A stretch of 64,000 nucleotides of DNA from Halohasta salina (GCF_024178165.1 NZ_JAMZIE010000001.1:372001-436000), one strand, 5' to 3'. Shown: positions 36,038-45,157, counted from the stretch's first letter. Numbers and translations: made by a program. Notes: a model not told the origin generated them from the letters alone.

Positions 36038-36942
36038 GCGGTCACCTCCAGTTTCGCACAGTAGAACCCGCCCGTATCGTTGAGATGTGGATAGATCCGG
36101 TGGGTCCGTTCGACGCTCGGGTCGTACTCGTCGTCCTCCCACTCGGTGACGCCCGGCCGCGATTCGAGGGGGTTCTCGAAGTCGACGACCTCACAATCTT
36201 CGGTGTCGAGGACGTGGTCGACGACGGCCTCGTTTTCCTCCGGCGCAAAGGTGCACGTCGAATAAACGACGGTGCCGCCGGGCTTGGTGGCTTGGATCGC
36301 CCGCGAGAGGATGCCCTTCTGGACGGCCGCGACGCTGTGGACGTGCTCGAGGGTCCACTGGTCGAGGGTGTCGGGGTTCTTGCGGATCGTCCCCTCACAG
36401 GAGCAGGGCGCGTCGACGATCGCGCGGTCGAACTCCTTGAAGCCGAAGGGTTTCAGCGAGAAGTTGCGGCCGTCCTGTTTCGTCACGACGAGGTTCGTCA
36501 CGCCGAGGCGTTCGGCGTTGTGCCGGAGCGCCGAGAGTCGGCCGAGGTTGTTGTCGTTGCCGATGACGACTCCCTTGTCGTCCATCATCGCCGACAGTTG
36601 GGTGGTCTTGCTGCCCGGTGCGGCACAGCTATCCCAGACCTTCTCGCCGGGTTGGGGATCGAGCGCGATCGCTGGCAGCGCCGAGACCTCCTCTTGGCCG
36701 TGGAGCCAGCCGTGGAAGTAGGGCCACGACGTGCCCGGTCCGCGTTCGTCGAGTCGCAGCAGTTGGGGGTTCCAGTCGACTGCCTCGTAGCCGACCCCTG
36801 CTTCGTCGAGGGCCGCTCGCGCACGGTCGGGTGCAGACCGGATCGTGTTGACGCGGACGACCGACGGCAGGGGGCGCTCGCAGGCGTCGAAAAAGGCCTC
36901 CCGGTCGTCGACGAGCGGGGCATACCGCTCTAACGGATTCAT
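36034..36942 (-). CDS. NOL1/NOP2/Sun-family RNA cytosine-5 methyltransferase
   Basis: This SAM-dependent enzyme methylates C5 of cytosine in tRNA or rRNA. It has 302 residues. The SAM motif is VWDSCAAPGSKTTQLSAMM; motif IV with a catalytic Cys is DRAIVDAPCSCEGTIRKNP; motif VI with the second Cys is GTVVYSTCTFAPEENEAVV. The N-terminal region PLPSVVRVNTIRSAPDRARAAL is the usual RNA-binding lead-in. It lacks the C-terminal PUA domain of RsmF types, which seems to be supplied by the overlapping downstream gene. ATG 36942 is where homology starts. The exact target cytosine is unknown. Confidence 0.93.
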   Translation of the reverse strand: MNPLERYAPLVDDREAFFDACERPLPSVVRVNTIRSAPDRARAALDEAGVGYEAVDWNPQLLRLDERGPGTSWPYFHGWLHGQEEVSALPAIALDPQPGEKVWDSCAAPGSKTTQLSAMMDDKGVVIGNDNNLGRLSALRHNAERLGVTNLVVTKQDGRNFSLKPFGFKEFDRAIVDAPCSCEGTIRKNPDTLDQWTLEHVHSVAAVQKGILSRAIQATKPGGTVVYSTCTFAPEENEAVVDHVLDTEDCEVVDFENPLESRPGVTEWEDDEYDPSVERTHRIYPHLNDTGGFYCAKLEVTA

Positions 36943-37055
36943 AGCCTCCCTTTCGAGTGGCCCCGTTAGTCCGTTTCGGAGTCGGCGCTGTGGCTGCGGT
37001 CGACCGAAGCCGGGTCGGCACCAACGATTACGTACCGGGGTGGCATAGCGCCTCC

Positions 37056-37796
37056 ATGGCACGGATCGACATCGTCGACGAGAAATCCTCGCTGGACAGC
37101 CCCGTACTGGTCGAGGGGTTCCCCGGCGTCGGGTTGGTCGGCAAGATGGCCGTCGACCACCTGATCGCCACCTTCGAGATGGACCACTATGCCAACGTCT
37201 ACTGTGACAGCCTGCCGCCGGTGGCGACCTATCAGGAGGACACTCGGGGGCTGGTGACGCCCGTCCGGCTCTACGTCGACACCGAGCGGGATCTGTTGGC
37301 CCTCCAGAGCGACGTGCCCATCGGCCCGGATGCGGCCACCGAGTTCGGGAACTGTGTCAGAGACTGGTTCGACGACGGCGAGCTACTGCCGGTCTACATC
37401 TCCGGCCTCCCGCGACAGACCGAGGCACCGCCGGCGTTGTACGGTGTCGCAACCGACGACACTGCCGGCGACCGGCTCACCGACGCCGGGGTCGACCAGC
37501 CCGCCGAGATGGGGCTGATCTCGGGGCCGACCGGCGCGCTGCTGGCCCACGCGACCGAACACGACACCACGGCGGTCGGCCTCGTCGTCGAGTCGAACCC
37601 ACAGCTCCCCGATCCGATCGCCTCGCAGGTCGTCATCGACGGCGGGATCGAACCCATCGCCGACATCGAGGTGCCGACCGAGGACCTCTCGGCGCGGGCC
37701 GAGGAGATCGAGCAGGCCCGCCAGCAGCTGATCCAGCGGATGCAGCAGGCGACCGACGACAGCAGTCGCGCCCAACCGCTGCGGATGTATCAGTAG
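37056..37796 (+). CDS. PAC2-family proteasome assembly chaperone-like protein
   Basis: This 246-residue protein belongs to the PAC2/PbaB family, which in archaea and eukaryotes helps assemble or bind 20S proteasomes. Diagnostic sequence is PVLVEGFPGVGLVGKMAVDHLI near residue 15, LPVYISGLPRQTE and LISGPTGALLAHA. The C-terminus is a coiled-coil stretch, LSARAEEIEQARQQLIQRMQQ. ATG 37056 is where the homology starts, and the gene is divergent from the methyltransferase. PAN lies 9 kb away in the same window. A chaperone role is inferred from the family only. Confidence 0.85.
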   Translation: MARIDIVDEKSSLDSPVLVEGFPGVGLVGKMAVDHLIATFEMDHYANVYCDSLPPVATYQEDTRGLVTPVRLYVDTERDLLALQSDVPIGPDAATEFGNCVRDWFDDGELLPVYISGLPRQTEAPPALYGVATDDTAGDRLTDAGVDQPAEMGLISGPTGALLAHATEHDTTAVGLVVESNPQLPDPIASQVVIDGGIEPIADIEVPTEDLSARAEEIEQARQQLIQRMQQATDDSSRAQPLRMYQ

Positions 37797-37820
37797 CCGA
37801 TCGGGGTCGTTTCTGAATCC

Positions 37821-37826
37821 TTAAAC
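37821..37826 (+). promoter_or_regulatory. TATA-like element for grpE
   Basis: TTAAAC lies about 27 bases before the ATG at 37850, fitting a leaderless transcript. Confidence 0.5.
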
Positions 37827-37849
37827 CGCCGAAGCGACTGGACCGCAAC

Positions 37850-38476
37850 ATGAGCGATGACCCAGCAGCGGTCGACGAATCGGCTGCCGAACCGACTGAC
37901 GAGGAGGACGCCGAGGCCGACGTGGCCGAGACTGCTGGCACCGAGATGTTCGAGGAAGAAGAGGAAGAAGAAGAGATCACCGACGACGAACGGACTGTCG
38001 ACGATCTCGAAGCCCGGATCGAGGAGCTGGAAACCGAGCTCGACGAAAAGGACGCGGAGATCGACGAGCTCACCGAGAAGCTCCAGCGCTCGCGGGCTGA
38101 CTTCCAGAACTACAAAAAGCGAATGGAAGACAAACAGGAGGAAATGCAGGCCCGCGCGACCGAGGATCTCGTCTCCCGCTTTACGAAGATCCGGGGCAAC
38201 CTCGTCCGCGCGCTCGATCAGGACGAAGACGCCGACATTCGGCCGGGCATCCAGTCGACCCTCGACGAGTTCGACGCCATCCTCCGGGAGGAGAACGTCG
38301 AGATCATCTCCCCCGAACCGGGCGACGAGGTCGACCCCCAGCGTCACGAAGTGATGATGCGGGTCGAGGGCGACCAGCCCGACGGCACCATCGTCGACGT
38401 CTATCAGGACGGCTACGAGATGGCGGGCAAGGTCCTGCAGGCCGCCCAAGTGACAGTCAGCAGCGACGACACCTGA
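37850..38476 (+). CDS. grpE: Nucleotide exchange factor GrpE
   Basis: GrpE releases ADP from DnaK to renew its chaperone cycle. The protein has 208 residues. An acidic N-terminus holds an unbroken run of seven Glu, followed by a long coiled coil (LEARIEELETELDEKDAEIDELTEKLQRSRADFQNYKKRMED) and the C-terminal beta domain that contacts DnaK (VDPQRHEVMMRVEGDQPDGTIVDVYQDGYEMAGKVLQAAQVTV). This is the complete family layout. DnaK follows 163 bases later with its own promoter-like element. Confidence 0.97.
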   Translation: MSDDPAAVDESAAEPTDEEDAEADVAETAGTEMFEEEEEEEEITDDERTVDDLEARIEELETELDEKDAEIDELTEKLQRSRADFQNYKKRMEDKQEEMQARATEDLVSRFTKIRGNLVRALDQDEDADIRPGIQSTLDEFDAILREENVEIISPEPGDEVDPQRHEVMMRVEGDQPDGTIVDVYQDGYEMAGKVLQAAQVTVSSDDT

Positions 38477-38639
38477 TCGAAGGTCGCGACCGTGTCGGTT
38501 GAGATGCGGTCATACTAAATCTGTCGTGCCAGTCGAATTCGGATCACGATAATCGCAAGACGGCGGCGGTACGGGCAGCGGGCTTGTGTCGCAGTATCTA
38601 GTAACCTTTAACCGAGACAAGCCGGTAATTGAGACCAAC

Positions 38640-40526
38640 ATGGCCAGCGAGAAGATTCTCGGTATTGACCTTGGTACCACGAACAGCGCGTTCGCGGTTA
38701 TGGAAGGTGGAGAGCCGGAGATCATCGTCAACTCCGAGGGCGAACGGACGACTCCCTCGGTGGTCGCGTTCTCCGACGACGACGAGCGCCTGATCGGAAA
38801 GCCCGCGAAAAACCAGGCCGTCCAGAACCCCGACAAGACTATCCAGTCGATCAAACGGCACATGGGCGAGGAGGACTACGAGGTCGAGGTTGAGGGCGAC
38901 TCCTACACGCCCGAGCAGATCTCGGCGATGATCCTCCAGAAGATCAAGCATGACGCCGAGGAGTACCTCGGCCACGACGTCGAAAAAGCCGTCATCACGG
39001 TCCCGGCGTACTTCAACGACAAGCAGCGTCAGGCGACGAAAAACGCCGGCCAGATCGCCGGCCTCGAGGTCGAGCGCATCGTCAACGAGCCGACCGCCGC
39101 CTCGATGGCCTACGGGCTCGACGACGAGTCCGATCAAACAGTCTTGGTCTACGACCTCGGGGGCGGCACCTTCGACGTTTCCGTTCTCGAACTCGGCGGC
39201 GGCGTCTACGACGTGGTCGCCACCAACGGGGACAACGACCTCGGTGGCGACGACTGGGACGAGGCGATCATCGACCACCTCGCCGAGGAGTTCCAAAACG
39301 ACCACGGGATCGACCTCCGGGAGGACCGACAGGCCCTCCAGCGACTCAAGGAGGCCGCCGAAGAGGCCAAGATCGAACTCTCTTCGCGCAAGGAGGCCAA
39401 GATCAACCTCCCGTTCATCACGGCCACGGACTCGGGGCCAGTCCACCTCGAAACCTCGATCACGCGGGCGACCTTCGAGAACATCACCTCGGACCTGATC
39501 GACCGGACGGTCGCACCGACCGAACAGGCCATCGAGGACGCCGATATCTCCGACAGCGACATCGACGAGGTCATCCTCGTCGGCGGGTCGACCCGGATGC
39601 CCCAGGTCGCAGAGAAGGTCGAGGAGATCATCGGTCAAGAACCCAAAAAGAACGTCAATCCCGACGAGGCGGTCGCACTGGGCGCGGCGATTCAGGGCGG
39701 CGTGCTCGCAGGCGACGTCGACGATATCGTCCTGCTCGACGTGACGCCGCTCTCGCTGGGGATCGAGGTCAAAGGCGGGCTCTTCGAGCGACTCATCGAC
39801 AAGAACACGACGATCCCGACCGACGCCTCGAAGGTCTTCACCACTGCAGCGGACAACCAGACCTCGGTGCAGGTCCGGGTCTTCCAGGGCGAGCGTGAGA
39901 TCGCCAACGAGAACGAACTGCTCGGCGAGTTCATGCTGAGCGGGATCCCCCCGGCCCCGGCTGGCACCCCCCAGATCGAAGTCGAGTTCTCGATCGACGC
40001 CGACGGCATCGTCAACGTCTCGGCGGAGGATCAAGGCTCGGGCAACGCCGAGTCGATCACCATCGAGGGCGGCGCGGGGCTCTCCGACGAGGAAGTCGAG
40101 CGCATGCAGGAAGAAGCCGAGAAACACGCCGAGGAGGATCAAGAACGCCGCGAGCGGATCGAGGCCCGCAACGAGGCCGAGGGCGCGATCCAGCGCGCCG
40201 AATCGCTGCTCGAAGAGAACGAAGAGCAGGTCGACGACGACCTCGAAGCCGACATCCGCGATGCGATCGACGATGTCGAGGACGTGCTCGAAGACGACGA
40301 CGCCGAAACCGAGGCGCTCCAAGAGGCCACCGAAGCCCTCTCGGAGGAACTCCAGGAGATCGGCAAGCAGATGTACCAACAGCAGGCCCAGCAGGCACAG
40401 GCCGGTGCCGGCGGCGCAGGCGCGGCCGGCGAGGGCGGCTTCGGTCCCGGCGCCGAGGGCGCGGCCGGCGAAGGCGACGAGTACGTCGACGCCGACTTCG
40501 AGGACGCCGAGGACAAAGACGAGTAA
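38640..40526 (+). CDS. dnaK: Molecular chaperone DnaK (Hsp70)
   Basis: This Hsp70 chaperone has 628 residues. The ATPase domain shows [19 protein letters not shown] (phosphate 1), [19 protein letters not shown] (phosphate 2) and [17 protein letters not shown] (adenosine). The linker is [19 protein letters not shown]. The substrate-binding domain and helical lid follow, then a Gly/Ala/Gln tail and an acidic end, EDAEDKDE. I chose ATG 38640, about 30 bases after CTTTAA. A T-rich tract after the stop probably ends transcription. No dnaJ gene follows in this window, unlike many haloarchaea. Confidence 0.98.
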   Translation: MASEKILGIDLGTTNSAFAVMEGGEPEIIVNSEGERTTPSVVAFSDDDERLIGKPAKNQAVQNPDKTIQSIKRHMGEEDYEVEVEGDSYTPEQISAMILQKIKHDAEEYLGHDVEKAVITVPAYFNDKQRQATKNAGQIAGLEVERIVNEPTAASMAYGLDDESDQTVLVYDLGGGTFDVSVLELGGGVYDVVATNGDNDLGGDDWDEAIIDHLAEEFQNDHGIDLREDRQALQRLKEAAEEAKIELSSRKEAKINLPFITATDSGPVHLETSITRATFENITSDLIDRTVAPTEQAIEDADISDSDIDEVILVGGSTRMPQVAEKVEEIIGQEPKKNVNPDEAVALGAAIQGGVLAGDVDDIVLLDVTPLSLGIEVKGGLFERLIDKNTTIPTDASKVFTTAADNQTSVQVRVFQGEREIANENELLGEFMLSGIPPAPAGTPQIEVEFSIDADGIVNVSAEDQGSGNAESITIEGGAGLSDEEVERMQEEAEKHAEEDQERRERIEARNEAEGAIQRAESLLEENEEQVDDDLEADIRDAIDDVEDVLEDDDAETEALQEATEALSEELQEIGKQMYQQQAQQAQAGAGGAGAAGEGGFGPGAEGAAGEGDEYVDADFEDAEDKDE

Positions 40527-40549
40527 CCGTCGCTGAGGTCCGGTTGCGG

Positions 40550-40565
40550 TTTTCGTTTTTATTTA
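40550..40565 (+). terminator. T-rich terminator after dnaK
   Basis: The run TTTTCGTTTTTATTTA starts 24 bases after the dnaK stop. Archaeal RNA polymerase terminates at such U-rich tracts without needing a hairpin. It separates dnaK from the sulfatase gene, which has a TATA-like ACCTTTGACC about 27 bases before its ATG. Confidence 0.7.
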
Positions 40566-40640
40566 CTCGACAGTCCGAATCGACGACCAGTCGATCCAAC
40601 GGACATCCGACCTTTGACCTCTGACGCCGAAGCCAGTGGC

Positions 40641-42077
40641 ATGTCCGCCAGTCGACCCAACGTTCTCCTGCTGTTGACCGATCAAGAGCGCGCCGACCTC
40701 GTGGCTCCCGACGGCCTGCCGGTCGAGACGCCGAACGTCGACCGACTGCGCGCGGAGGGAATGTGGTTCGAATCGGCCTACACGCCGACGAGCATCTGCA
40801 CGAGCGCCAGAGCCACTTTGTTAACCGGCCTGTACCCGCACGCCCACGGCCTGCTCAACAACAGCCACGAGGCTGATGCGATCCGGGCTGACCTCCCCGA
40901 ATCGCTCCCGACGTTCGGTGAACTGCTCGCCGAGAGTGGCTACACCAACACCTACCTCGGCAAGTGGCACGTCAGCAACAACCACACACCCGGCGATTTC
41001 GGGTTTCGCTACTTCGGCGGGAGCGACTACCACCACGACAACTTCGAGGTCGCCTTCGAGCACTACCGCGAGTCACAGGGAATCAGGGTTCCCGAAGCCG
41101 ATGTCGACGATCGGCTCTACACCGGCTCGGGTGCCGACGGTGCCCTCGTCGCCGGCACCGATCCCGTCCCGGTGGAGGCTTCCCGACCGTACTTTCTGGC
41201 CGAGCGGACGATCAACGCGCTGGAGCGCTGGGTCGACGACGACAGCCCGTGTTTCCACCGAACCGACTTCCTCGGCCCCCACCATCCATATGTCGTCCCC
41301 GAACCCTACGCCTCGATGTACGATCCGAGCGAGATCGAGCCGTGGGGCAACTACGCCGAGACCTTCGACGGCAAGCCGCGGGTCCACGAGCAGTATCTCC
41401 GGTATCGGGGCGTCGAGGGGTTCGACTGGGAGACGTGGGCCGAAGCCGTCGCCAAATACTTCGGCTTCATGACGCTGATCGACGACCAGATCGGCCGGGT
41501 TCTCGATGCGCTCGACGAACTCGGCCTCGTCGAGGAGACGGTCGTCGTCCACACCTCGGATCACGGCGACCTCACCGGCTCTCACCGCCTGTTCAACAAG
41601 GGGCCGATGATGTACGAGGAGACCTACCGGATTCCCCTCGTGGTCCGGTGGCCGGGCGTCGTTGAGCCCGGCAGCCAGTCGACCGAGTTCGTCCGCCTGC
41701 AGGACCTCATGCCGACGTTTCTGGAGTGGGCCGGGGTCGACGCCCCCGAGGACCTCCACGCCCGGAGTATCCAGCCCCTCCTACGGGGCGAGACGCCCGT
41801 CGACTGGCCCGACTCGGTGTACGCCCAGTACCACGGCGACGAGTTCGGCCTCTACAGCCAGCGGCTCGTCCGGACCGACCGGTACAAGTTCGTCTACAAC
41901 GGTCCGGACCGAAACGAGTTCTACGATCTGGCCGCCGACCCGCACGAACTCCACAATCTCGTCGACCATCCGGCCTACGCGGACGTGCAAGACGACATGG
42001 CCCGACGGCTGGTCGGCTGGATGGATCGGGTCGACGATTCGCTCCGCCAGTGGGTGCCGACGGCGCTCGGTAGTTAG
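40641..42077 (+). CDS. Sulfatase, cysteine (formylglycine) type
   Basis: This 478-residue protein belongs to the sulfatase/alkaline phosphatase superfamily. LLLLTDQERADL holds the first metal Asp at about 14. CTSARATLLTG has Cys 53 and Arg 57 in the position of the C-x-P/A-x-R signature, the Cys normally converted to formylglycine. YLGKWHVSN and VVVHTSDHGDLTGSHRL are further active-site motifs. LLTGLYPHAHGLLNN is also typical. It most resembles choline- and aryl-sulfatases. No signal peptide is seen, so it is probably cytoplasmic. No formylglycine-generating enzyme is in the window. It converges with the next sulfatase, with overlapping stops. Confidence 0.88.
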   Translation: MSASRPNVLLLLTDQERADLVAPDGLPVETPNVDRLRAEGMWFESAYTPTSICTSARATLLTGLYPHAHGLLNNSHEADAIRADLPESLPTFGELLAESGYTNTYLGKWHVSNNHTPGDFGFRYFGGSDYHHDNFEVAFEHYRESQGIRVPEADVDDRLYTGSGADGALVAGTDPVPVEASRPYFLAERTINALERWVDDDSPCFHRTDFLGPHHPYVVPEPYASMYDPSEIEPWGNYAETFDGKPRVHEQYLRYRGVEGFDWETWAEAVAKYFGFMTLIDDQIGRVLDALDELGLVEETVVVHTSDHGDLTGSHRLFNKGPMMYEETYRIPLVVRWPGVVEPGSQSTEFVRLQDLMPTFLEWAGVDAPEDLHARSIQPLLRGETPVDWPDSVYAQYHGDEFGLYSQRLVRTDRYKFVYNGPDRNEFYDLAADPHELHNLVDHPAYADVQDDMARRLVGWMDRVDDSLRQWVPTALGS

Positions 42078-43576
42078 AGGTAGCCTAACTCGGCGAGTCG
42101 TTGCTCTGTGGCGGCGCTCACTTCGGCACCGCTCCCGGTTGGCTGGTCCCGCTCGACACTACCCAGCCAGTCGTCGAGTCGCGTGTCGAGCCGTGCGGCC
42201 AGCGCCGGCCGCCGATCGGTTCGGTCGTGGTGTTCACCCGCCTCGCCGGCCGGATACAGCCACTGGGAGCCGTCCGATCCCCTGATGTATGTCCCCTGAT
42301 CGGTGCGAATCGCTCGGAGCGAGCGGTCGAACTGCCGGACTGTCGCGGGGAGGTCGCCGAATCTGGTTTCGAGCGCCGCGACCGTAGGCCGGGGTTGGAC
42401 GTGTTCGGCGTAGACGGCCGTCCGTGGCGTCGTCGACGACGGATGCACCGACTGTCCCTGACACTGCATCGATAGCTTCGAGACCGAAACCCCGGTCGTC
42501 TCCAGCAGCGTCGGCACGAGATCGAGCAGTTGAACGTACTGTTCATACTGATCGCCGTCTCGAAAGGGGCCGCCGGCGATCACCAGCGGCACGTGGAGGA
42601 GGTTTTCGTGGAGGTTGTACTGGTGACCGAAAAAACCGTATTCGCCGATGTTTTCGCCGTGGTCGCCGACCACGACGACGACCGTCTGCTCCCACTCGCC
42701 GGCCGCCCGAAGCGACTCCCGGAGCCGGTCCAACTGGGCGTCGACGTAGGCGATCTCGCCCCGATAGAGCCCCCGAAGCAGCTCCCAGTCCCGATCGGAG
42801 AGCTCGTACTCGCCGACGTCGAACGCCCGTGGGGCCTGCCGGAGTTGCCGCGCTGCGTCGACCGCTGCCGGCGAGAGGAACCGCTCGGCGTACGCCCGTG
42901 GGGGGTCGTAGGGGATGTGGGGTTCGATGTAGTTACAGAAGAGGAAAAACGGCCGGTCGCCCTCGCGACTTCTGAGCCACCCGTCGACCCAGTCGGTCGT
43001 CCGGGCGGCACCGTCGTCCTCGCGGAGCCGCTCATAGACCACGTTCGCCAGCGTAGACACCGGATTTCCGGTGGTTAGTAGCTTTTTAACCGAGGTTAGT
43101 CGGTTGCTAACCCCGGTGGCACGGACGACGGCCCCGGTGTCGACGTCGGATTGTACGTACTGCCAGCCTTTGCGGAACCGCTCGAAGCCGCGGTCGAAGC
43201 CGAACTCGCCGGTGATCCAGCAGTTGTTGGAGATCCCGACCGTCTCGTAGCCTGCCGACTGGAAGGCCTCCGGCAGCGTTTCGTGATCGGTATCGAGATA
43301 CGTGTGACCGCCGTGGGCCCCGTGAGCGGCAGTGTAGAGCCCGGTGAACAGCGAGGCGTGAGCGGGAAGCGTCCATGGGGCACTGGTGTAAGCGCGAGTG
43401 AACTCGGTTCCCGCGTCTGCAAGCGACGCCAGTGTGGGCGTCACGTCGGCGTCGGCGGGGACGGTGTCGACCCCCCGCGCGGTGTCCATGACGACGAGCA
43501 CGACGTTCGGCCGGCCGTCCCCGTCGCCGACCGGATGGGGCTCGGCTGTCTCGTGAGGGCTACTGTCGGGGGTCAT
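42074..43576 (-). CDS. Sulfatase-superfamily hydrolase, threonine-type active site
   Basis: This 500-residue protein has the alkaline phosphatase/sulfatase superfamily layout: NVVLVVMDTARGVDT with the metal Asp, and YTSAPWTLPAHASLFTGLY, VVVVVGDHGENIGEYGFFGHQ and HENLLHVPLVI. The nucleophile position is Thr 69 in W-T-L-P-A-H, not Cys or Ser of a C/S-x-P-x-R signature. Formylglycine chemistry is therefore excluded, and the enzyme may be a phosphodiesterase, phosphotransferase or phosphatase. Its TTA-read stop overlaps the stop of the convergent sulfatase. An 8-bp inverted repeat flanks its TATA region. I chose ATG 43576. Confidence 0.85.
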   Translation of the reverse strand: MTPDSSPHETAEPHPVGDGDGRPNVVLVVMDTARGVDTVPADADVTPTLASLADAGTEFTRAYTSAPWTLPAHASLFTGLYTAAHGAHGGHTYLDTDHETLPEAFQSAGYETVGISNNCWITGEFGFDRGFERFRKGWQYVQSDVDTGAVVRATGVSNRLTSVKKLLTTGNPVSTLANVVYERLREDDGAARTTDWVDGWLRSREGDRPFFLFCNYIEPHIPYDPPRAYAERFLSPAAVDAARQLRQAPRAFDVGEYELSDRDWELLRGLYRGEIAYVDAQLDRLRESLRAAGEWEQTVVVVVGDHGENIGEYGFFGHQYNLHENLLHVPLVIAGGPFRDGDQYEQYVQLLDLVPTLLETTGVSVSKLSMQCQGQSVHPSSTTPRTAVYAEHVQPRPTVAALETRFGDLPATVRQFDRSLRAIRTDQGTYIRGSDGSQWLYPAGEAGEHHDRTDRRPALAARLDTRLDDWLGSVERDQPTGSGAEVSAATEQRLAELGYL

Positions 43577-43588
43577 GGCGTACGCATA

Positions 43589-43618
43589 CGGCAACTCGTC
43601 GTAAGGCAGTAGTTGCCG
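43589..43618 (-). promoter_or_regulatory. Inverted repeat flanking the TATA region of the Thr-type sulfatase gene
   Basis: CGGCAACT (43589-43596) and AGTTGCCG (43611-43618) are perfect 8-bp inverted arms with centres 22 bases apart, two helical turns. Between them on the minus strand is TATA-like GCCTTACGA, about 26 bases before the ATG at 43576. This is the geometry of an operator for a dimeric repressor (inference). Confidence 0.5.
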
Positions 43619-43711
43619 AACACTGACCGCATAGTGCATTCTCCCCTCCAGATGCCGCTGCCGAATCGGCTCTCAGGAGGTATTTACCTCGCGCCCCCCG
43701 ACATCGACCCG

Positions 43712-44548
43712 ATGCGTGCGTTCCGTCTCGCCTACGACGGTCGACCCTTTTATGGGTTTCAGCGCCAGCCCGATGTGCCGACCGTCGAGGGAACGCTGTT
43801 CGACGCGCTCCGGTCGCTGTCAGTTTTGTCCGACGACGCCGACCGCCCGGAGGGGTATGCCGCCGCGGGCCGCACCGACGCCGGCGTCTCGGCGATCGCC
43901 CAGACGGTCACCGTCGAGTGTCCCGACTGGCTGACGCCGCGGGCGCTCAACAGTGAACTCCCGGTCACGATCAGGGCGTGGGCCAGCGCCGACGTCGACT
44001 CCGAGTTCCACGCCACCCACGATGCGGTCCGCCGAGTATACACCTACTACCTCTATGCACCCCGGCAGGGGAGCCGGAGCCTCGACGGTCGACCGCCGGT
44101 CGACGACGAGCGCGCCGCGACGGCCCTCGGTCGGCTCTGTGGGTACAACGACTTTCACAACCTGACGCCCGACGACCACGGCACCCGGCGCGGGCTGTCG
44201 GGGCGGCTCGACCGCGACGGCGAGTGGTTGGTGATCGCGGTTGCCGCCGGAGGGTTCGCCCGCGAACTCGTTCGGCGGCTGGTATCCGTGATTCGGATCG
44301 TCGCCACCGGCGAGCGGCCGGTCGACTGGATCGACGAGCTGCTCGGCGCTGGCCCGGTCGACCCACGGCCGCCACCAGCGCCGCCGGAGCCGCTGGTACT
44401 CTCGGCGGTTCGGTATCCGGGCGTGGGCTTCGACCGCGACCCGGAGGCCGTCGACAGCGGCGCGGTTGCGTTCGGCGAGCGGGCAATCGAGGCGCTGGCT
44501 CGCGGACGTGTCTCCCGGGCCGTGGTCGACCGGCTCACAGAAAAATAG
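43712..44548 (+). CDS. truA: tRNA pseudouridine synthase TruA
   Basis: TruA makes pseudouridine in the anticodon stem-loop of tRNAs. The protein has 278 residues. It starts MRAFRLAYDGRPFYGFQRQPDVPTVEGTL, and the catalytic Asp 56 is in AAGRTDAGVSAIAQ. Further conserved parts are ALNSELPVTIRAWASADVDSEFHATHDAVRRVYTYYL and GGFARELVRRLVSVI. I chose ATG 43712, placed about 28 bases after TATTTAC. An upstream in-frame extension is not conserved. It ends 6 bases before the convergent osmC gene. Confidence 0.95.
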   Translation: MRAFRLAYDGRPFYGFQRQPDVPTVEGTLFDALRSLSVLSDDADRPEGYAAAGRTDAGVSAIAQTVTVECPDWLTPRALNSELPVTIRAWASADVDSEFHATHDAVRRVYTYYLYAPRQGSRSLDGRPPVDDERAATALGRLCGYNDFHNLTPDDHGTRRGLSGRLDRDGEWLVIAVAAGGFARELVRRLVSVIRIVATGERPVDWIDELLGAGPVDPRPPPAPPEPLVLSAVRYPGVGFDRDPEAVDSGAVAFGERAIEALARGRVSRAVVDRLTEK

Positions 44549-44554
44549 GGTGCG

Positions 44555-45157
44555 CTACGTGTTCACCGTCAGATCGATCTCGTTGGTCTGGGCACCCATG
44601 ATGAGGTTGTAGGTCGGCGACCGGGCCGGGTAGGTCGATAGCTGTTTGATTTCTTCGGGCGAGAGATCCGGTGCCGTGACGGTCACGTCGAGTTGGATAT
44701 CGCCGTACATCTCGTCGGCACGGTCGACGTCGTGAATGCCGAACAGCACGCGGAGGTCGACCGGGACGCTCACCATCGTTTCGACCTCGTCGAAGTCGAT
44801 CCCCTCGCGGACAGCGTTGTAGCCGATCGTCCCGTTGATACACGCCGTGAGGGCTGCCAGTGCGACCTCGATCGACTCCTGTCGATCTTCGAGTTCGGTG
44901 TAGCCCATCGACTCTTCGATCTCCGGCGGCAGGCCGAACCGGAGGGTGTGCTCCCGATCCGCACCCATCCGTTCTCCGCCGAGTTCCCACTCGCTAATGG
45001 TCGCTGTGGTGCGATTTAGTACTTCCTCGCTCGTTCCAGTTGCGCTAAATGTGACCTCAGCGTCCTCCGGGTTCGAAGCCATCCAGTCGATGAATTCGAG
45101 ATGGTTGCTGACGTCGACGCCGTGGCTGGTTTCGGGTGTGTGTTCTTCTGCTGCCAT
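44555..45157 (-). CDS. OsmC-family protein with only one redox cysteine
   Basis: OsmC/Ohr proteins usually reduce organic peroxides with a pair of cysteines. This 200-residue protein has the OsmC fold, with SIEVALAALTACINGTIGYNA holding Cys 106 in the usual first position. The second Cys is replaced by Thr 182 in ARSPTYNLI (family: R-C-P-V or similar). Classical peroxidase chemistry would therefore need another thiol partner. Acidic composition and absence of a signal peptide indicate a cytoplasmic location. It is divergent from pepF across a 246-base gap that contains repeated operator-like motifs. Confidence 0.85.
   Translation of the reverse strand: MAAEEHTPETSHGVDVSNHLEFIDWMASNPEDAEVTFSATGTSEEVLNRTTATISEWELGGERMGADREHTLRFGLPPEIEESMGYTELEDRQESIEVALAALTACINGTIGYNAVREGIDFDEVETMVSVPVDLRVLFGIHDVDRADEMYGDIQLDVTVTAPDLSPEEIKQLSTYPARSPTYNLIMGAQTNEIDLTVNT

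Noticed and set aside
38598-40379. 593-residue frame opposite dnaK
   Set aside because: Long antisense frames are a known effect of high-GC Hsp70 genes. No motifs are present.
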